Origin: Eubacterium sp. CAG:786
GTDB taxonomy: Bacteria > Bacillota > Clostridia > Oscillospirales > Ruminococcaceae
Assembly (NCBI GenBank): GCA_000432175.1
Contig: HF989503.1
Coordinates: 55,754 to 67,085, forward strand
Reading direction: 5' to 3'
DNA: 11,332 nt
Below, piece by piece: positions 1-6,916 of the stretch. A model generated the notes under the pieces. That model did not search any database. It was given only the letters and a program-made list of their open reading frames with translations, and was not told the DNA's origin. Both the position numbers and the translations under genes were made by a program. The stretch's first letter is position 1. Each line of letters opens with the position of its first letter.

Positions 1-2
1 GT

Positions 3-395
3 TACGTTCCCCACACGACAAAGGCTAAGAACGCAAGCTCCAGTGCAGACGAGCTGTTCGTTTACTCCGTTGTCACCGGTACTCCCCTCCACTATGAGGT
101 AATGTATCAGGATCCCAACGAGTTCACCGACTGCTCTTACGACGAGCTGTTCTACACCTATTACAGTGGCTGGGTCGAGGATATCTGCGCAGAATATAAG
201 TTCATGCAGCAGTATGTGCTTCCTCTCACCGATGAAACGATCGAGGACTTCCAGTGTATCGACAGATACAACTACAAGTCCACCTTCTCCGACGGAACAG
301 TCGTTGAAGCAGACCTGCAGAACCTCAAGATCGTCATCAACGGCACCGAGGTAAAGCTTTCTGATTTTGAAACGAAAGGAGCGACAACTGACTGA
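3..395 (+). CDS. C-terminal fragment of a DUF5696-like protein of a sugar-uptake operon
   Basis: The reading frame is open from the first bases of the window and ends at TGA 393-395, so only the last 130 or so residues are present and the start lies outside. The visible part is rich in Tyr, Asp and Glu. It ends in a segment reading STFSDGTVVEADLQNLKIVINGTEV, which resembles the C-terminal 'T-DGT-V-VNY----V-V-G--V' pattern I associate with large DUF5696 proteins. These are often encoded directly beside MalF/MalG-type permeases in Firmicutes. No membrane segment is visible in the fragment. The stop codon overlaps the ATG of the next gene (TGATG), so translation is probably coupled and the protein likely works with the transporter, perhaps as a cell-surface glycan-handling protein. 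The family assignment is from memory of a short C-terminal region; a solute-binding protein is the main alternative. Confidence 0.5.
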   Translation, partial: YVPHTTKAKNASSSADELFVYSVVTGTPLHYEVMYQDPNEFTDCSYDELFYTYYSGWVEDICAEYKFMQQYVLPLTDETIEDFQCIDRYNYKSTFSDGTVVEADLQNLKIVINGTEVKLSDFETKGATTD

Positions 396-1534
396 TGAAT
401 GATGAACTTGAATTCGGCACTGAGTCCAGCACCGATACCCCCGAAACAGCAGTCGATCTGAACAAGCAGACAGAGTCAGTGCCCGAAGCACCCGTGCAGA
501 GGGTGTCAGCTCACAACACTGCCGCAGCGGCAGCGCTCAACGCAGCCAATGAAGAGGTCGATATCCGCCGCAAGGACGGAGAAAAGGCTCAGATAAAGAT
601 CAAGACCACCAAGATCCCCTACGAAAAGAAGAAGGGACTTTACGGTTACGGCTTTATCGCACTGTGGTTTATCGGAACCCTGTGGCTGTTCATTATCCCC
701 GTACTCACATCTCTGTGGTATTCGCTCTGCGACACCAAGCTGCTCGCAAAGGCTGACGCACTTGAGATGGGTATGACTTCCGCCGGTATCTATACCGAGT
801 GGAACGGTTTCAAGAACTTCGTCAACGCGTTCACCGTTGATACGGAGTTCCTCCCCAAGCTGGGTTCCTCGCTGGGTGAGATACTCCCGAACACGCTGGT
901 CATCATGATATTCTCGCTGTTCATCGCGGTTATCCTTAACCAGAAGTTCAGGGGCAGAACACTCGCCCGTGCGATATTCTTCCTGCCGGTTCTTATCGCT
1001 ACTGGTCCTGTTATCAGTGTTATCAACGGTGATATGACCTCTCAGGGTATTTCCGACGCTTCCCAGTTCAGCACACTGTTCAAGACAGACCTTGTAACGG
1101 AACTGATGGAGTTCATCGGTATCTACAACATCAACCAGACATTCACGGACGTCATCAAGAACATCACGTCAGATGTCCTGAACCTGGTATGGAACTCCGG
1201 TATCCAGATACTGATATTCCTTTCCGCTTTACAGACCATTCCTCCGTCAGCAAAGGAGGCTGCAAGCATCGAGGGTGCTACGGCGTGGGAGTTCTTCTGG
1301 AAGATAACCTTCCCGTACATCTCACCGATGATCCTTTCGAACCTGGTTTACACCGTTATCGACGCGTTCGTATCCACCGATAACGAGGTAATGAAGTACG
1401 TTCTCAAGCAGTCCGGCAACTGGGAATACGGTTATGCGGCTGCGCTTGCGTGGATCTACTTTGCGATAGTAGGTGCGTGTCTGGGTCTTATCTGCGTGAT
1501 AATCAACAGATTCGTATACTACGAGAATGATTAA
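395..1534 (+). CDS. Carbohydrate ABC transporter permease, MalF/UgpA type
   Basis: This is a 379-residue inner-membrane permease subunit of a binding-protein-dependent sugar ABC importer. Six hydrophobic spans lie near residues 84-110, 165-185, 192-212, 265-285, 312-330 and 350-372. The cytoplasmic EAA loop that contacts the ATPase is clear at residues 288-311 (EAASIEGA followed by a Phe/Trp-rich stretch ending in P-Y-I-S-P). It is about 85 residues longer than a usual MalF-like subunit because of a polar, Ala/Glu/Lys-rich N-terminus with no signal peptide. A segment of about 50 residues (212-262) also expands the loop between spans 3 and 4. The start ATG overlaps the previous stop, with AAGGAG at 376-381 upstream. 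It overlaps or abuts the second permease gene, and the two should form a heterodimer. No ATPase gene is in the window, so a shared MsmX-like ATPase encoded elsewhere is likely. The substrate cannot be read from sequence. Confidence 0.9.
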   Translation: MNDELEFGTESSTDTPETAVDLNKQTESVPEAPVQRVSAHNTAAAAALNAANEEVDIRRKDGEKAQIKIKTTKIPYEKKKGLYGYGFIALWFIGTLWLFIIPVLTSLWYSLCDTKLLAKADALEMGMTSAGIYTEWNGFKNFVNAFTVDTEFLPKLGSSLGEILPNTLVIMIFSLFIAVILNQKFRGRTLARAIFFLPVLIATGPVISVINGDMTSQGISDASQFSTLFKTDLVTELMEFIGIYNINQTFTDVIKNITSDVLNLVWNSGIQILIFLSALQTIPPSAKEAASIEGATAWEFFWKITFPYISPMILSNLVYTVIDAFVSTDNEVMKYVLKQSGNWEYGYAAALAWIYFAIVGACLGLICVIINRFVYYEND

Positions 1535-1547
1535 GGAGGTCAGAGAA

Positions 1548-2726
1548 GTGACAGAAAAAGAATTCGATATCAATAATGTTGCTGATCAGCCTGCTGAAAA
1601 TGTAACAGAAACTGCTGAACCCACAGCAGAAGCCATCGCAGAGACAATCGCGGACATCAACACGGGGTCTGCAGCAGTCGCTGCGGCTCCTGCGAAGGCT
1701 GCAAAGCCGAAGAAGTCCAGGAAGGACGATTATCGCGTAAGCAACTTCGACATCATCAAGAATTACCACAGATACACCGCAAAGGAGAAGAAGCATTACA
1801 GATACATCTTCTGGCACAGAATTGCCGGTTATGTATGGCCGTTCTTCCGCGCAGTTATCATCTTCGGTCTTTCCTTCGTTATCCTCTATCCTATCCTCTA
1901 CATGATCTCCACATCGATCAGACCGCAGTCTGAGATGAACGACCCGTCCATCATGTGGATCCCCAAGACGATCCGCATGGAGAACTTCGTTGAGGTATGG
2001 AAGGCAATGAACTACCCCGGGACCCTCTGGACAACGCTTGTACTTAACATCGTGTCCTCGATTCTGCAGGTAGGTACATGCGCGCTCACCGGTTACGGCT
2101 TCGCGAGATTCAAGTTCAAGGGCAAGAACTTCTTCTTTGCACTTGTTCTGTTACAGATTATCGTGCCGGTACAGATCATACTTATCCCGCAGTACTCACA
2201 GTTCAGATATTTCGATATCTTCGGACTGTTCAACGCACTGATGGGCGACTCCATCAACCTGGTAGGCACAAACTTCTCGATGTATATTCCGGCGCTTATG
2301 TGTAACGGTATCCGAGCTGGTCTGTTCATCTACCTGTTCAGACAGTTCTTCCGCGGACTGCCCAAGGAACTGGAGGACGCTGCTTACCTTGACGGCTGCG
2401 GTCCGTTCAAGACGTTCATCAGCGTTATGATCCCGAATGCTGCAAGCTCATTCCTGACAGTATTTATCTTCTCCATCGTTTGGTACTGGAACGACTACTA
2501 TGTATCCTCCATGTACTTTAACGACCCGAACACCATTGCGCTGAAGGTAAACAACATCGCGAACATCATCTCGATGTACCTTGATAACAAGGTTGGTCTG
2601 GCAACGGACTATGTTGTTTGGATGGAAGCAGCCTGCCTGCTTGCGATCGCACCTATCGTCATCATGTACATCTTCTTACAGAAGTACTTCACCGAGGGTA
2701 TCGCGAGAGCCGGTCTTGCAAACTAA
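1548..2726 (+). CDS. Carbohydrate ABC transporter permease, MalG type
   Basis: This is the partner permease of the sugar importer, 392 residues from the GTG chosen here. That start is preferred because AAGGAGG at 1533-1539 is 8 bases upstream of GTG 1548. The in-frame ATG at 1527 lies before this site and inside the previous gene. Six membrane spans are visible near residues 97-120, 160-185, 195-217, 245-262, 298-318 and 360-378. The EAA-type loop lies at residues 274-297 (ELEDAAYLDGCG, then a segment ending in M-I-P-N), where Asp replaces the usual first Glu-Ala-Ala pattern. The C-terminus (QKYFTEGI-AGL) is typical of MalG/AraQ/LacG-like subunits, which commonly end near 280 residues. The excess is a charged N-terminus of about 95 residues, rich in Ala, Glu and Lys. 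It is the last gene of its operon, followed by a hairpin terminator. Confidence 0.92.
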   Translation: MTEKEFDINNVADQPAENVTETAEPTAEAIAETIADINTGSAAVAAAPAKAAKPKKSRKDDYRVSNFDIIKNYHRYTAKEKKHYRYIFWHRIAGYVWPFFRAVIIFGLSFVILYPILYMISTSIRPQSEMNDPSIMWIPKTIRMENFVEVWKAMNYPGTLWTTLVLNIVSSILQVGTCALTGYGFARFKFKGKNFFFALVLLQIIVPVQIILIPQYSQFRYFDIFGLFNALMGDSINLVGTNFSMYIPALMCNGIRAGLFIYLFRQFFRGLPKELEDAAYLDGCGPFKTFISVMIPNAASSFLTVFIFSIVWYWNDYYVSSMYFNDPNTIALKVNNIANIISMYLDNKVGLATDYVVWMEAACLLAIAPIVIMYIFLQKYFTEGIARAGLAN

Positions 2727-2739
2727 TTAAAACCGGAAT

Positions 2740-2767
2740 ACAGCCCCGAGAATTCCCGGGGCTGTTT
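2740..2767 (+). terminator. Hairpin terminator after the ABC permease operon
   Basis: Arms ACAGCCCCG (2740-2748) and CGGGGCTGT (2757-2765) form a perfect 9-bp stem with an 8-base loop, 13 bases after the permease stop codon. The following T tract (TGTTTCTG) is short, so read-through into the ribonuclease H gene is possible. That gene has little room for its own promoter. Confidence 0.7.
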
Positions 2768-2787
2768 CTGTGATTTAAGGAGAACCA

Positions 2788-3231
2788 ATGAGATTTGTGG
2801 AGATATACACCGACGGCGCCTGCAGCGGAAATCCGGGGCCGGGCGGCTGGGGCGCGATACTGCGCTGTGACGGAAAGGAAAAGGAGATGTCCGGTGGGGA
2901 AGCACACACGACAAACAACCGCATGGAGCTTTCCGGAGTTATAATGGCGCTTTCGGCGCTGAAGTACCCGTGCAAGGTGAAGCTGACAACCGACAGCAAA
3001 TACGTTGTTGACGGCGTAACCAAGGGCTGGGCGCAGAGCTGGCGCAAAAAAGGCTGGAAGAAATCCGACGGAAAGCCCGCGCTTAACCCCGACCTCTGGG
3101 GGCAGCTGCTAGACCTGCTGGCAGTGCACGATGTGGAATTCTGCTGGATAAAGGGCCACGCAGGTCACGAGGAAAACGAGCGTTGCGACAGACTCGCAGT
3201 GGCGCAGCGGGATATCCATTCCGCGAAATAA
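2788..3231 (+). CDS. rnhA: Ribonuclease HI
   Basis: This enzyme cleaves the RNA strand of RNA-DNA hybrids in the cytoplasm, removing primers and R-loops with Mg2+ or Mn2+. At 147 residues it is close to the 155 of E. coli RNase HI. The four carboxylates are all present: Asp9 in YTDGACSGNPGPGGWG, Glu47 in NNRMEL, Asp69 in TTDSKYV and Asp134 in NERCDRLA. The flexible-loop His is His124 in IKGHAGH. The basic handle region is also present (residues 81-92, Trp/Lys/Arg rich), as in the E. coli type. The start is supported by AAGGAG at 2777-2782, five bases before ATG. The gene stands alone between two terminators and is functionally unrelated to the transporter upstream and the iron operon downstream. 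Confidence 0.97.
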   Translation: MRFVEIYTDGACSGNPGPGGWGAILRCDGKEKEMSGGEAHTTNNRMELSGVIMALSALKYPCKVKLTTDSKYVVDGVTKGWAQSWRKKGWKKSDGKPALNPDLWGQLLDLLAVHDVEFCWIKGHAGHEENERCDRLAVAQRDIHSAK

Positions 3232-3236
3232 TATCG

Positions 3237-3269
3237 ATCGGCGCCTTGCAACAGAAGCGCCGATTTTTT
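3237..3269 (+). terminator. Rho-independent terminator after rnhA
   Basis: Arms ATCGGCGC (3237-3244) and GCGCCGAT (3257-3264) give a perfect 8-bp stem with a 12-base loop. A run of six T follows at 3264-3269. It begins six bases after the rnhA stop and isolates this gene from the Feo operon. Confidence 0.9.
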
Positions 3270-3416
3270 CTGCCGACATTACTTCGAGGACAGTTTTGTG
3301 CTGTAACAAAATAGAGAGTTTGTGCAAATACTACAAATTATAAGGCTAAGTTTGCCGCAACTAACTCAATTAGTCACAAAAAACTCGTAAATTAGATTTT
3401 CTTTACAGAAAAAAGC

Positions 3417-3445
3417 TTGACAAAACCCAGGGTATGTAGTATTAT
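3417..3445 (+). promoter_or_regulatory. Sigma-A-type promoter of the Feo operon
   Basis: A perfect -35 hexamer TTGACA (3417-3422) is separated by 17 bases from TATTAT (3440-3445), one mismatch from the consensus -10. Transcription would begin near 3452, giving a leader of about 70 bases before feoA. The rest of the gap back to 3270 is AT-rich and I find no gene in it. Two DtxR-like elements lie just downstream of the expected start point. Confidence 0.85.
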
Positions 3446-3453
3446 ATAACTTG

Positions 3454-3469
3454 GTTAGAAAATGCTAAC
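3454..3469 (+). promoter_or_regulatory. DtxR/IdeR-like operator half-sites, copy 1 (feoA promoter)
   Basis: GTTAG-AAAATG-CTAAC is an inverted repeat with 5-bp arms and a 6-base centre. It has the TTAG-N6-CTAA layout found in the DtxR consensus TTAGGTTAGCCTAACCTAA, though its centre differs from consensus. It overlaps the predicted transcription start, where bound repressor would block initiation. Binding is inferred from pattern and position only. Confidence 0.6.
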
Positions 3470-3482
3470 TTTTTTAAAACAG

Positions 3483-3501
3483 TTAGATTAGCTGAAACTA
3501 A
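3483..3501 (+). promoter_or_regulatory. DtxR/IdeR-like operator, copy 2 (feoA leader)
   Basis: TTAGATTAGCTGAAACTAA matches the 19-base DtxR consensus (TTAGGTTAGCCTAACCTAA) at 15 positions by direct comparison, and contains TTAG-N6-CTAA at 3488-3501. It overlaps a perfect 10-bp palindrome, CTAATATTAG, at 3498-3507. It lies in the untranslated leader, 22 bases before the feoA start codon. Confidence 0.68.
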
Positions 3502-3522
3502 TATTAGCACGGAGGTACATTC

Positions 3523-3735
3523 ATGATGCCGCTTACACTTGCCACAGTGGGTGAAGAGAACATGATCAAGAAAGTAGGGGGAAATCCCGAAACGCGCAAG
3601 TTCCTTGAAAGCCTGGGATTTGTTGCGGGGGGATTCGTTACCATAGTCAGTGAGATATCTGGCAATGTAATTGTCAGGATAAAGGACTCCAGGGTGGCCG
3701 TTTCTAAGGAAATGGCAGCCAAGATAATGGTCTGA
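3523..3735 (+). CDS. feoA: FeoA domain protein (first copy)
   Basis: This 70-residue cytoplasmic protein has the SH3-like FeoA fold and is thought to bind and modulate FeoB in Fe(II) uptake. The family pattern is visible as 'F-E-S-L-G-F--G-----V' at residues 28-40, followed by alternating hydrophobic residues (NVIVRIKDSRVAVS) and a final Ala-x-x-I-M-V strand. GGAGG at 3511-3515 sits seven bases before ATG 3523; a second ATG directly follows at 3526 and could also be used. It is first in the Feo operon, 28 bases upstream of a second FeoA gene. The two proteins are clearly divergent: this one has Leu-Gly-Phe where the second has Met-Gly-Ile. Confidence 0.88.
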   Translation: MMPLTLATVGEENMIKKVGGNPETRKFLESLGFVAGGFVTIVSEISGNVIVRIKDSRVAVSKEMAAKIMV

Positions 3736-3763
3736 TACAATCAATTTAAAGGAGGAAGGTTCA

Positions 3764-3982
3764 ATGGCAACACTGAAAGAAGCAAAGGTAGGAGAGACAG
3801 TCACCGTCAGAAAGCTGAACGGCGAGGGCGCCATCAAGCGCAGGATAATGGATATGGGCATCACCAAGGGCACAGAGATCTATATCCGCAAGGTAGCACC
3901 GCTGGGCGATCCCATCGAAGTAACTGTAAGAGGTTACGAGCTTTCACTGCGTAAGGCTGACGCAGAGATGGTAGAGATCTGA
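3764..3982 (+). CDS. feoA: FeoA domain protein (second copy)
   Basis: This is a second 72-residue FeoA-type SH3-like protein. The family signature is more typical here: 'KRRIMDMGITKGTEI' around residues 26-39, then 'VAPLGDPIEVTVRGYELSLR', ending 'AEMVEI'. It is expected to act at the cytoplasmic G-domain face of FeoB. AAAGGAGG at 3748-3755 is eight bases before ATG. It follows the first feoA closely but is separated from feoB by 82 bases that contain two further DtxR-like elements, so feoB may also have separate control. A pair of FeoA proteins with one FeoB is common in anaerobic Firmicutes. Confidence 0.95.
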   Translation: MATLKEAKVGETVTVRKLNGEGAIKRRIMDMGITKGTEIYIRKVAPLGDPIEVTVRGYELSLRKADAEMVEI

Positions 3983-4003
3983 CCGCTGTTTTTTTGCGCA
4001 AAA

Positions 4004-4019
4004 GTTAGATTAGTCTAAC
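4004..4019 (+). promoter_or_regulatory. DtxR/IdeR-like operator, copy 3 (feoB leader)
   Basis: GTTAGA-TTAG-TCTAAC is a perfect inverted repeat with 6-bp arms and contains TTAG-N6-CTAA (4005-4018). Extended to 19 bases (4005-4023) it matches the DtxR consensus at 14 positions by direct comparison. It lies in the gap between the second feoA and feoB. Confidence 0.68.
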
Positions 4020-4022
4020 AAA

Positions 4023-4038
4023 GTTAGACAAGTCTATT
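4023..4038 (+). promoter_or_regulatory. DtxR/IdeR-like operator, copy 4 (feoB leader)
   Basis: GTTAG-ACAAGT-CTATT repeats the layout of copy 3 with a weaker right arm (CTAT in place of CTAA). It lies 19 bases further on, centre to centre, close to two helical turns. It runs into TATTATAAAG (4035-4044), which resembles a -10 region. I see no convincing -35 at the right distance, so a separate feoB promoter is only possible. Confidence 0.5.
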
Positions 4039-4064
4039 ATAAAGACATTGAGAGGAGAAATGAA

Positions 4065-6587
4065 ATGGACATCAGAATAGCGCTCGCAGGTAATCCTAAC
4101 TGCGGTAAGACAACGCTCTTCAATGCGCTGACTGGTTCTAACCAGTTTGTCGGCAACTGGCCGGGAGTTACGGTAGAGAAAAAAGAGGGAAAGCTGAAAG
4201 GCAGAAAGGACGTTATCATCACCGACCTGCCTGGTATTTATTCACTTTCACCCTACACCCTTGAGGAAGTAGTAGCGAGAAATTACCTTGTTGGCGAGCG
4301 TCCTGACGCGATACTCAACATCATCGACGGTACTAACCTTGAGCGTAACCTTTACCTCACCACACAGCTGGTTGAGCTGGGTATCCCGGTTGTAGCTGCA
4401 GTCAACATGATGGACGTCGTAAAGAAGAACGGCGACAAGATCAACACCGACCAGCTTTCAAAGGAACTCGGCTGCGAGGTCTGCGAGATATCCGCGCTGA
4501 AGGGAACCGGTATCACTGAAGCTGCTGAAAAGGCTATCAGGGCAGCCGAGGCAAAGGAAAAGATGGTGCCGCAGCACACATTCAGCGGCGTTGTAGAGCA
4601 CGCTATCGCACACATCGAGGAAGCGGCGCTCCATGACCTGCCCGAGGCACAGCAGCGCTGGTACGCGATCAAGATATTCGAGCGCGATGAAAAGGTGCTC
4701 GAAATGATCAAGATACCAAAGGAAACGATGGAGCACATCGAGAACGACATCAAGGCTGCTGAAACAGAGCTTGACGACGACGCAGAGTCCATAATCACAA
4801 ACGAGCGTTACGTTTACATATCCACGATAATCAAGGGCTGCCTGACCAAGAAGAACAAGGGTGGTCTGACGGTTTCCGATAAGATCGATAAGATCGTCAC
4901 CAACCGCTGGCTGGGTCTGCCGATATTCGCGGTAGTAATGTGGCTGGTTTACTATGTATCCATGGTAACGGTCGGCGCGAATGCCACGGGCTGGGTCAAC
5001 GACGGAGTGTTCGGCGACGGCTGGTACCTGCTGGGCATCGGCAGAGGCGCATATGACGAGGCTTCCGGTGAATACAGCGACGCTATGAGCGCGCTTGACG
5101 CATTTGGCGTTGCGCCTGATACAGAGGCTGAGGATTTCGACGCTGACGCTGCACTTGCGGATATCAACGGCTTCACACCCACCGAGGTTTCCGTTCCCTA
5201 TGAGGTAGAGGACGAGGAAACGCTGGCTAAGAGCGAGATCACGGTATACGCTTCCGAGATACCTGCAGACGCCGACGAGGACGAGACCCTGGGCACAACA
5301 TACACAGACGCCGTTGCTTACTTCAGCGAGAATGGCTTCGACGAGCCTGACCCTGCTGAGTATGGTCCTTTCGTTCCGTCGCTGCCTGAGATTATCACAA
5401 ACGGTCTGGAGTCCATCAACTGCGTCGACTGGCTGCAGGGACTCATCGTTGACGGTATCGTAGCCGGCGTCGGCGCGGTCCTTGGCTTCGTTCCGCAGAT
5501 GCTGGTACTGTTCATCTTCCTGGCATTCCTGGAAGCCTGCGGTTACATGGCGCGTGTTGCGTTCGTACTTGACCGTGTATTCAGAAAGTTCGGCCTTTCC
5601 GGTAAGTCCTTTATCCCGATACTCATCGGTACAGGCTGCGGTATCCCTGGCGTAATGGCTTCGCGTACCATTGAAAACGAGCGCGACCGTCGTATGACAG
5701 TAATGACCACTACATTTATCCCCTGCGGTGCAAAGATTCCGTTCATTTCAATGATCGCGGGCGCTATCTTCCACAATTCTCCGTGGGTATCCACCGGCGC
5801 TTATTTCATAGGTATTGCAGCGATCATCGTTTCAGGTATCATTCTTAAGAAAACAAAGATGTTCGCAGGCGACCCCGCACCGTTCGTTATGGAGCTCCCT
5901 GCTTACCACCTGCCGACAGTCGGCAACGTTCTCCGCTCCATGTGGGAGCGCGGCTGGTCCTTCATCAAGAAAGCCGGCACGATCATCACGCTTTCCACCA
6001 TCTTCGTATGGTTCACTTCCTACTTCGGCGTTGTAGACGGCGCGTTCCAGATGCTGGACGAGAGTCAGATGGAGTATTCGATACTTGCAACCATAGGCAA
6101 CGCTATCTGCTGGATATTCGCTCCTCTTGGCTGGGGCAACTGGCAGGCGACCGTTGCAGCTATCACAGGTCTTGTTGCTAAGGAGAACATCGTTGGTACC
6201 CTGGGCGTTCTCTACGGCGGCAGCGGTGATGTTTACGGCGCGATGGCTGCGGCATTCACGGGCATCAGCGGAATGTCGTTCCTGATATTCAACCTGCTGT
6301 GCGCACCCTGCTTCGCTGCGATGGGCGCTATCAAGCGTGAGATGAACAACACAAAGTGGTTCTGGTTCGCTATCGGTTATGAGTGCGGCTTCGCATATGT
6401 TATCGCGCTCATCGTAAACCAGCTCGGCAACCTCTTCACCGGCACACTGATGACTGCCGGCAGCGGCGCTGTATGCAACATCATCAGCCTGGTATTTGCT
6501 GTGGCTCTTCTGGTCGGACTTGTATACATGCTGTTCAGACCTTATAAGGAAGCAACCAAGCTCACAACGAAAGTCAGCGTAAAGTAA
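4065..6587 (+). CDS. feoB: Ferrous iron transporter FeoB, with a large acidic extracytoplasmic insertion
   Basis: FeoB is the GTP-dependent membrane permease for Fe(II). The N-terminal G domain shows G1 GNPNCGKTT (9-17), switch Thr36, G3 DLPG (54-57), G4 NMMD (114-117) and G5 SALKG (143-147). The helical GDI region follows to about residue 275. The first membrane span is near 284-304. The membrane core has the two Gate regions, including GTGCGIPGVMASRTIE (522-537, Cys525) and FIPCGAKIPF (551-560, Cys554), and a late CAPC motif (747-750). At 840 residues it is longer than most FeoB proteins of 650-770. The excess is about 115 residues between spans 1 and 2 (roughly 325-442), with 32 Asp/Glu, one Lys and no Arg. 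This loop should face outward because the G domain is cytoplasmic. GAGGAG at 4052-4057 supports the start. Confidence 0.97.
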   Translation: MDIRIALAGNPNCGKTTLFNALTGSNQFVGNWPGVTVEKKEGKLKGRKDVIITDLPGIYSLSPYTLEEVVARNYLVGERPDAILNIIDGTNLERNLYLTTQLVELGIPVVAAVNMMDVVKKNGDKINTDQLSKELGCEVCEISALKGTGITEAAEKAIRAAEAKEKMVPQHTFSGVVEHAIAHIEEAALHDLPEAQQRWYAIKIFERDEKVLEMIKIPKETMEHIENDIKAAETELDDDAESIITNERYVYISTIIKGCLTKKNKGGLTVSDKIDKIVTNRWLGLPIFAVVMWLVYYVSMVTVGANATGWVNDGVFGDGWYLLGIGRGAYDEASGEYSDAMSALDAFGVAPDTEAEDFDADAALADINGFTPTEVSVPYEVEDEETLAKSEITVYASEIPADADEDETLGTTYTDAVAYFSENGFDEPDPAEYGPFVPSLPEIITNGLESINCVDWLQGLIVDGIVAGVGAVLGFVPQMLVLFIFLAFLEACGYMARVAFVLDRVFRKFGLSGKSFIPILIGTGCGIPGVMASRTIENERDRRMTVMTTTFIPCGAKIPFISMIAGAIFHNSPWVSTGAYFIGIAAIIVSGIILKKTKMFAGDPAPFVMELPAYHLPTVGNVLRSMWERGWSFIKKAGTIITLSTIFVWFTSYFGVVDGAFQMLDESQMEYSILATIGNAICWIFAPLGWGNWQATVAAITGLVAKENIVGTLGVLYGGSGDVYGAMAAAFTGISGMSFLIFNLLCAPCFAAMGAIKREMNNTKWFWFAIGYECGFAYVIALIVNQLGNLFTGTLMTAGSGAVCNIISLVFAVALLVGLVYMLFRPYKEATKLTTKVSVK

Positions 6588-6600
6588 AATATCTGATTTA

Positions 6601-6628
6601 AGGGCGGTCGGGGGAACCTGACCGCCCT
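6601..6628 (+). terminator. Intra-operon hairpin after feoB, possible partial terminator
   Basis: AGGGCGGTC (6601-6609) and GACCGCCCT (6620-6628) form a perfect, GC-rich 9-bp stem with a 10-base loop. It starts 13 bases after the feoB stop and ends just before the ribosome-binding site of the next gene. Only a weak T tract follows (ATATCTTTC). It may attenuate transcription or stabilise the feoB mRNA end. Confidence 0.5.
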
Positions 6629-6651
6629 ATATCTTTCGGGAGGCGTTCAAT

Positions 6652-6864
6652 ATGCTGGAATTTCTGCAGAATAACTGGGGCAGCCTGGTAGTCGGCGCTG
6701 TCGTGCTGGCTGTGGTGGTGCTCATAGTGATAAAGCTGGTGCGCGACAAGAAAGCCGGACGTTACACCTGCGGTGGGAACTGCGGTTCCTGCGGGGCGTG
6801 CAAGGGCGGCTGTAATGGCTGCAGCACCTGTTCCGCGGAGCATAAGGCTCCCGGGAAGAAATAA
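6652..6864 (+). CDS. FeoB-associated Cys-rich membrane protein
   Basis: This 70-residue protein has a single membrane span at about residues 10-30 (GSLVVGAVVLAVVVLIVIKLV) followed by RDKK. Its tail contains seven cysteines: C40, C44, C47, C50, C54, C57 and C60, interspersed with Gly. The layout matches the small FeoB-associated Cys-rich proteins encoded beside feoB in many Firmicutes. By the positive-inside rule the Arg/Lys cluster puts the Cys-rich tail in the cytoplasm, where it could receive or buffer Fe(II) leaving FeoB or bind an Fe-S cluster; this is inference. CGGGAGG (6637-6643) is eight bases before ATG. It lies 64 bases after feoB, behind a hairpin, and 52 bases before the regulator gene. 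Confidence 0.85.
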   Translation: MLEFLQNNWGSLVVGAVVLAVVVLIVIKLVRDKKAGRYTCGGNCGSCGACKGGCNGCSTCSAEHKAPGKK

Positions 6865-6916
6865 GTAGCACTGCGCCTTTCGTCGTGAAGTGCAGCGCCG
6901 TAACAAGGAGGACACG

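Noticed and set aside
1527..1547. ATG 1527 as the start of the second permease
   Set aside because: It precedes the AAGGAGG at 1533-1539, which is ideally placed for GTG 1548 in the same frame.
3361..3373. CTAACTCAATTAG as a fifth DtxR-like box
   Set aside because: Its arms point the opposite way (CTAA-N5-TTAG), so it lacks the operator layout. It also lies upstream of the -35.
3265..3416. Riboswitch or small gene in the AT-rich gap before the Feo promoter
   Set aside because: I find no conserved riboswitch core, no start with a ribosome-binding site and no strong hairpin besides the rnhA terminator.
4060..4080. ATG 4060 upstream of feoB
   Set aside because: It encodes only six codons before a stop, and the ribosome-binding site spacing suits ATG 4065.
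6890..6916. ATG 6890 as the start of the DtxR-like protein
   Set aside because: It lacks a ribosome-binding site, and AAGGAGG sits five bases before ATG 6917. Family members also begin near the YLFAIYRL helix.
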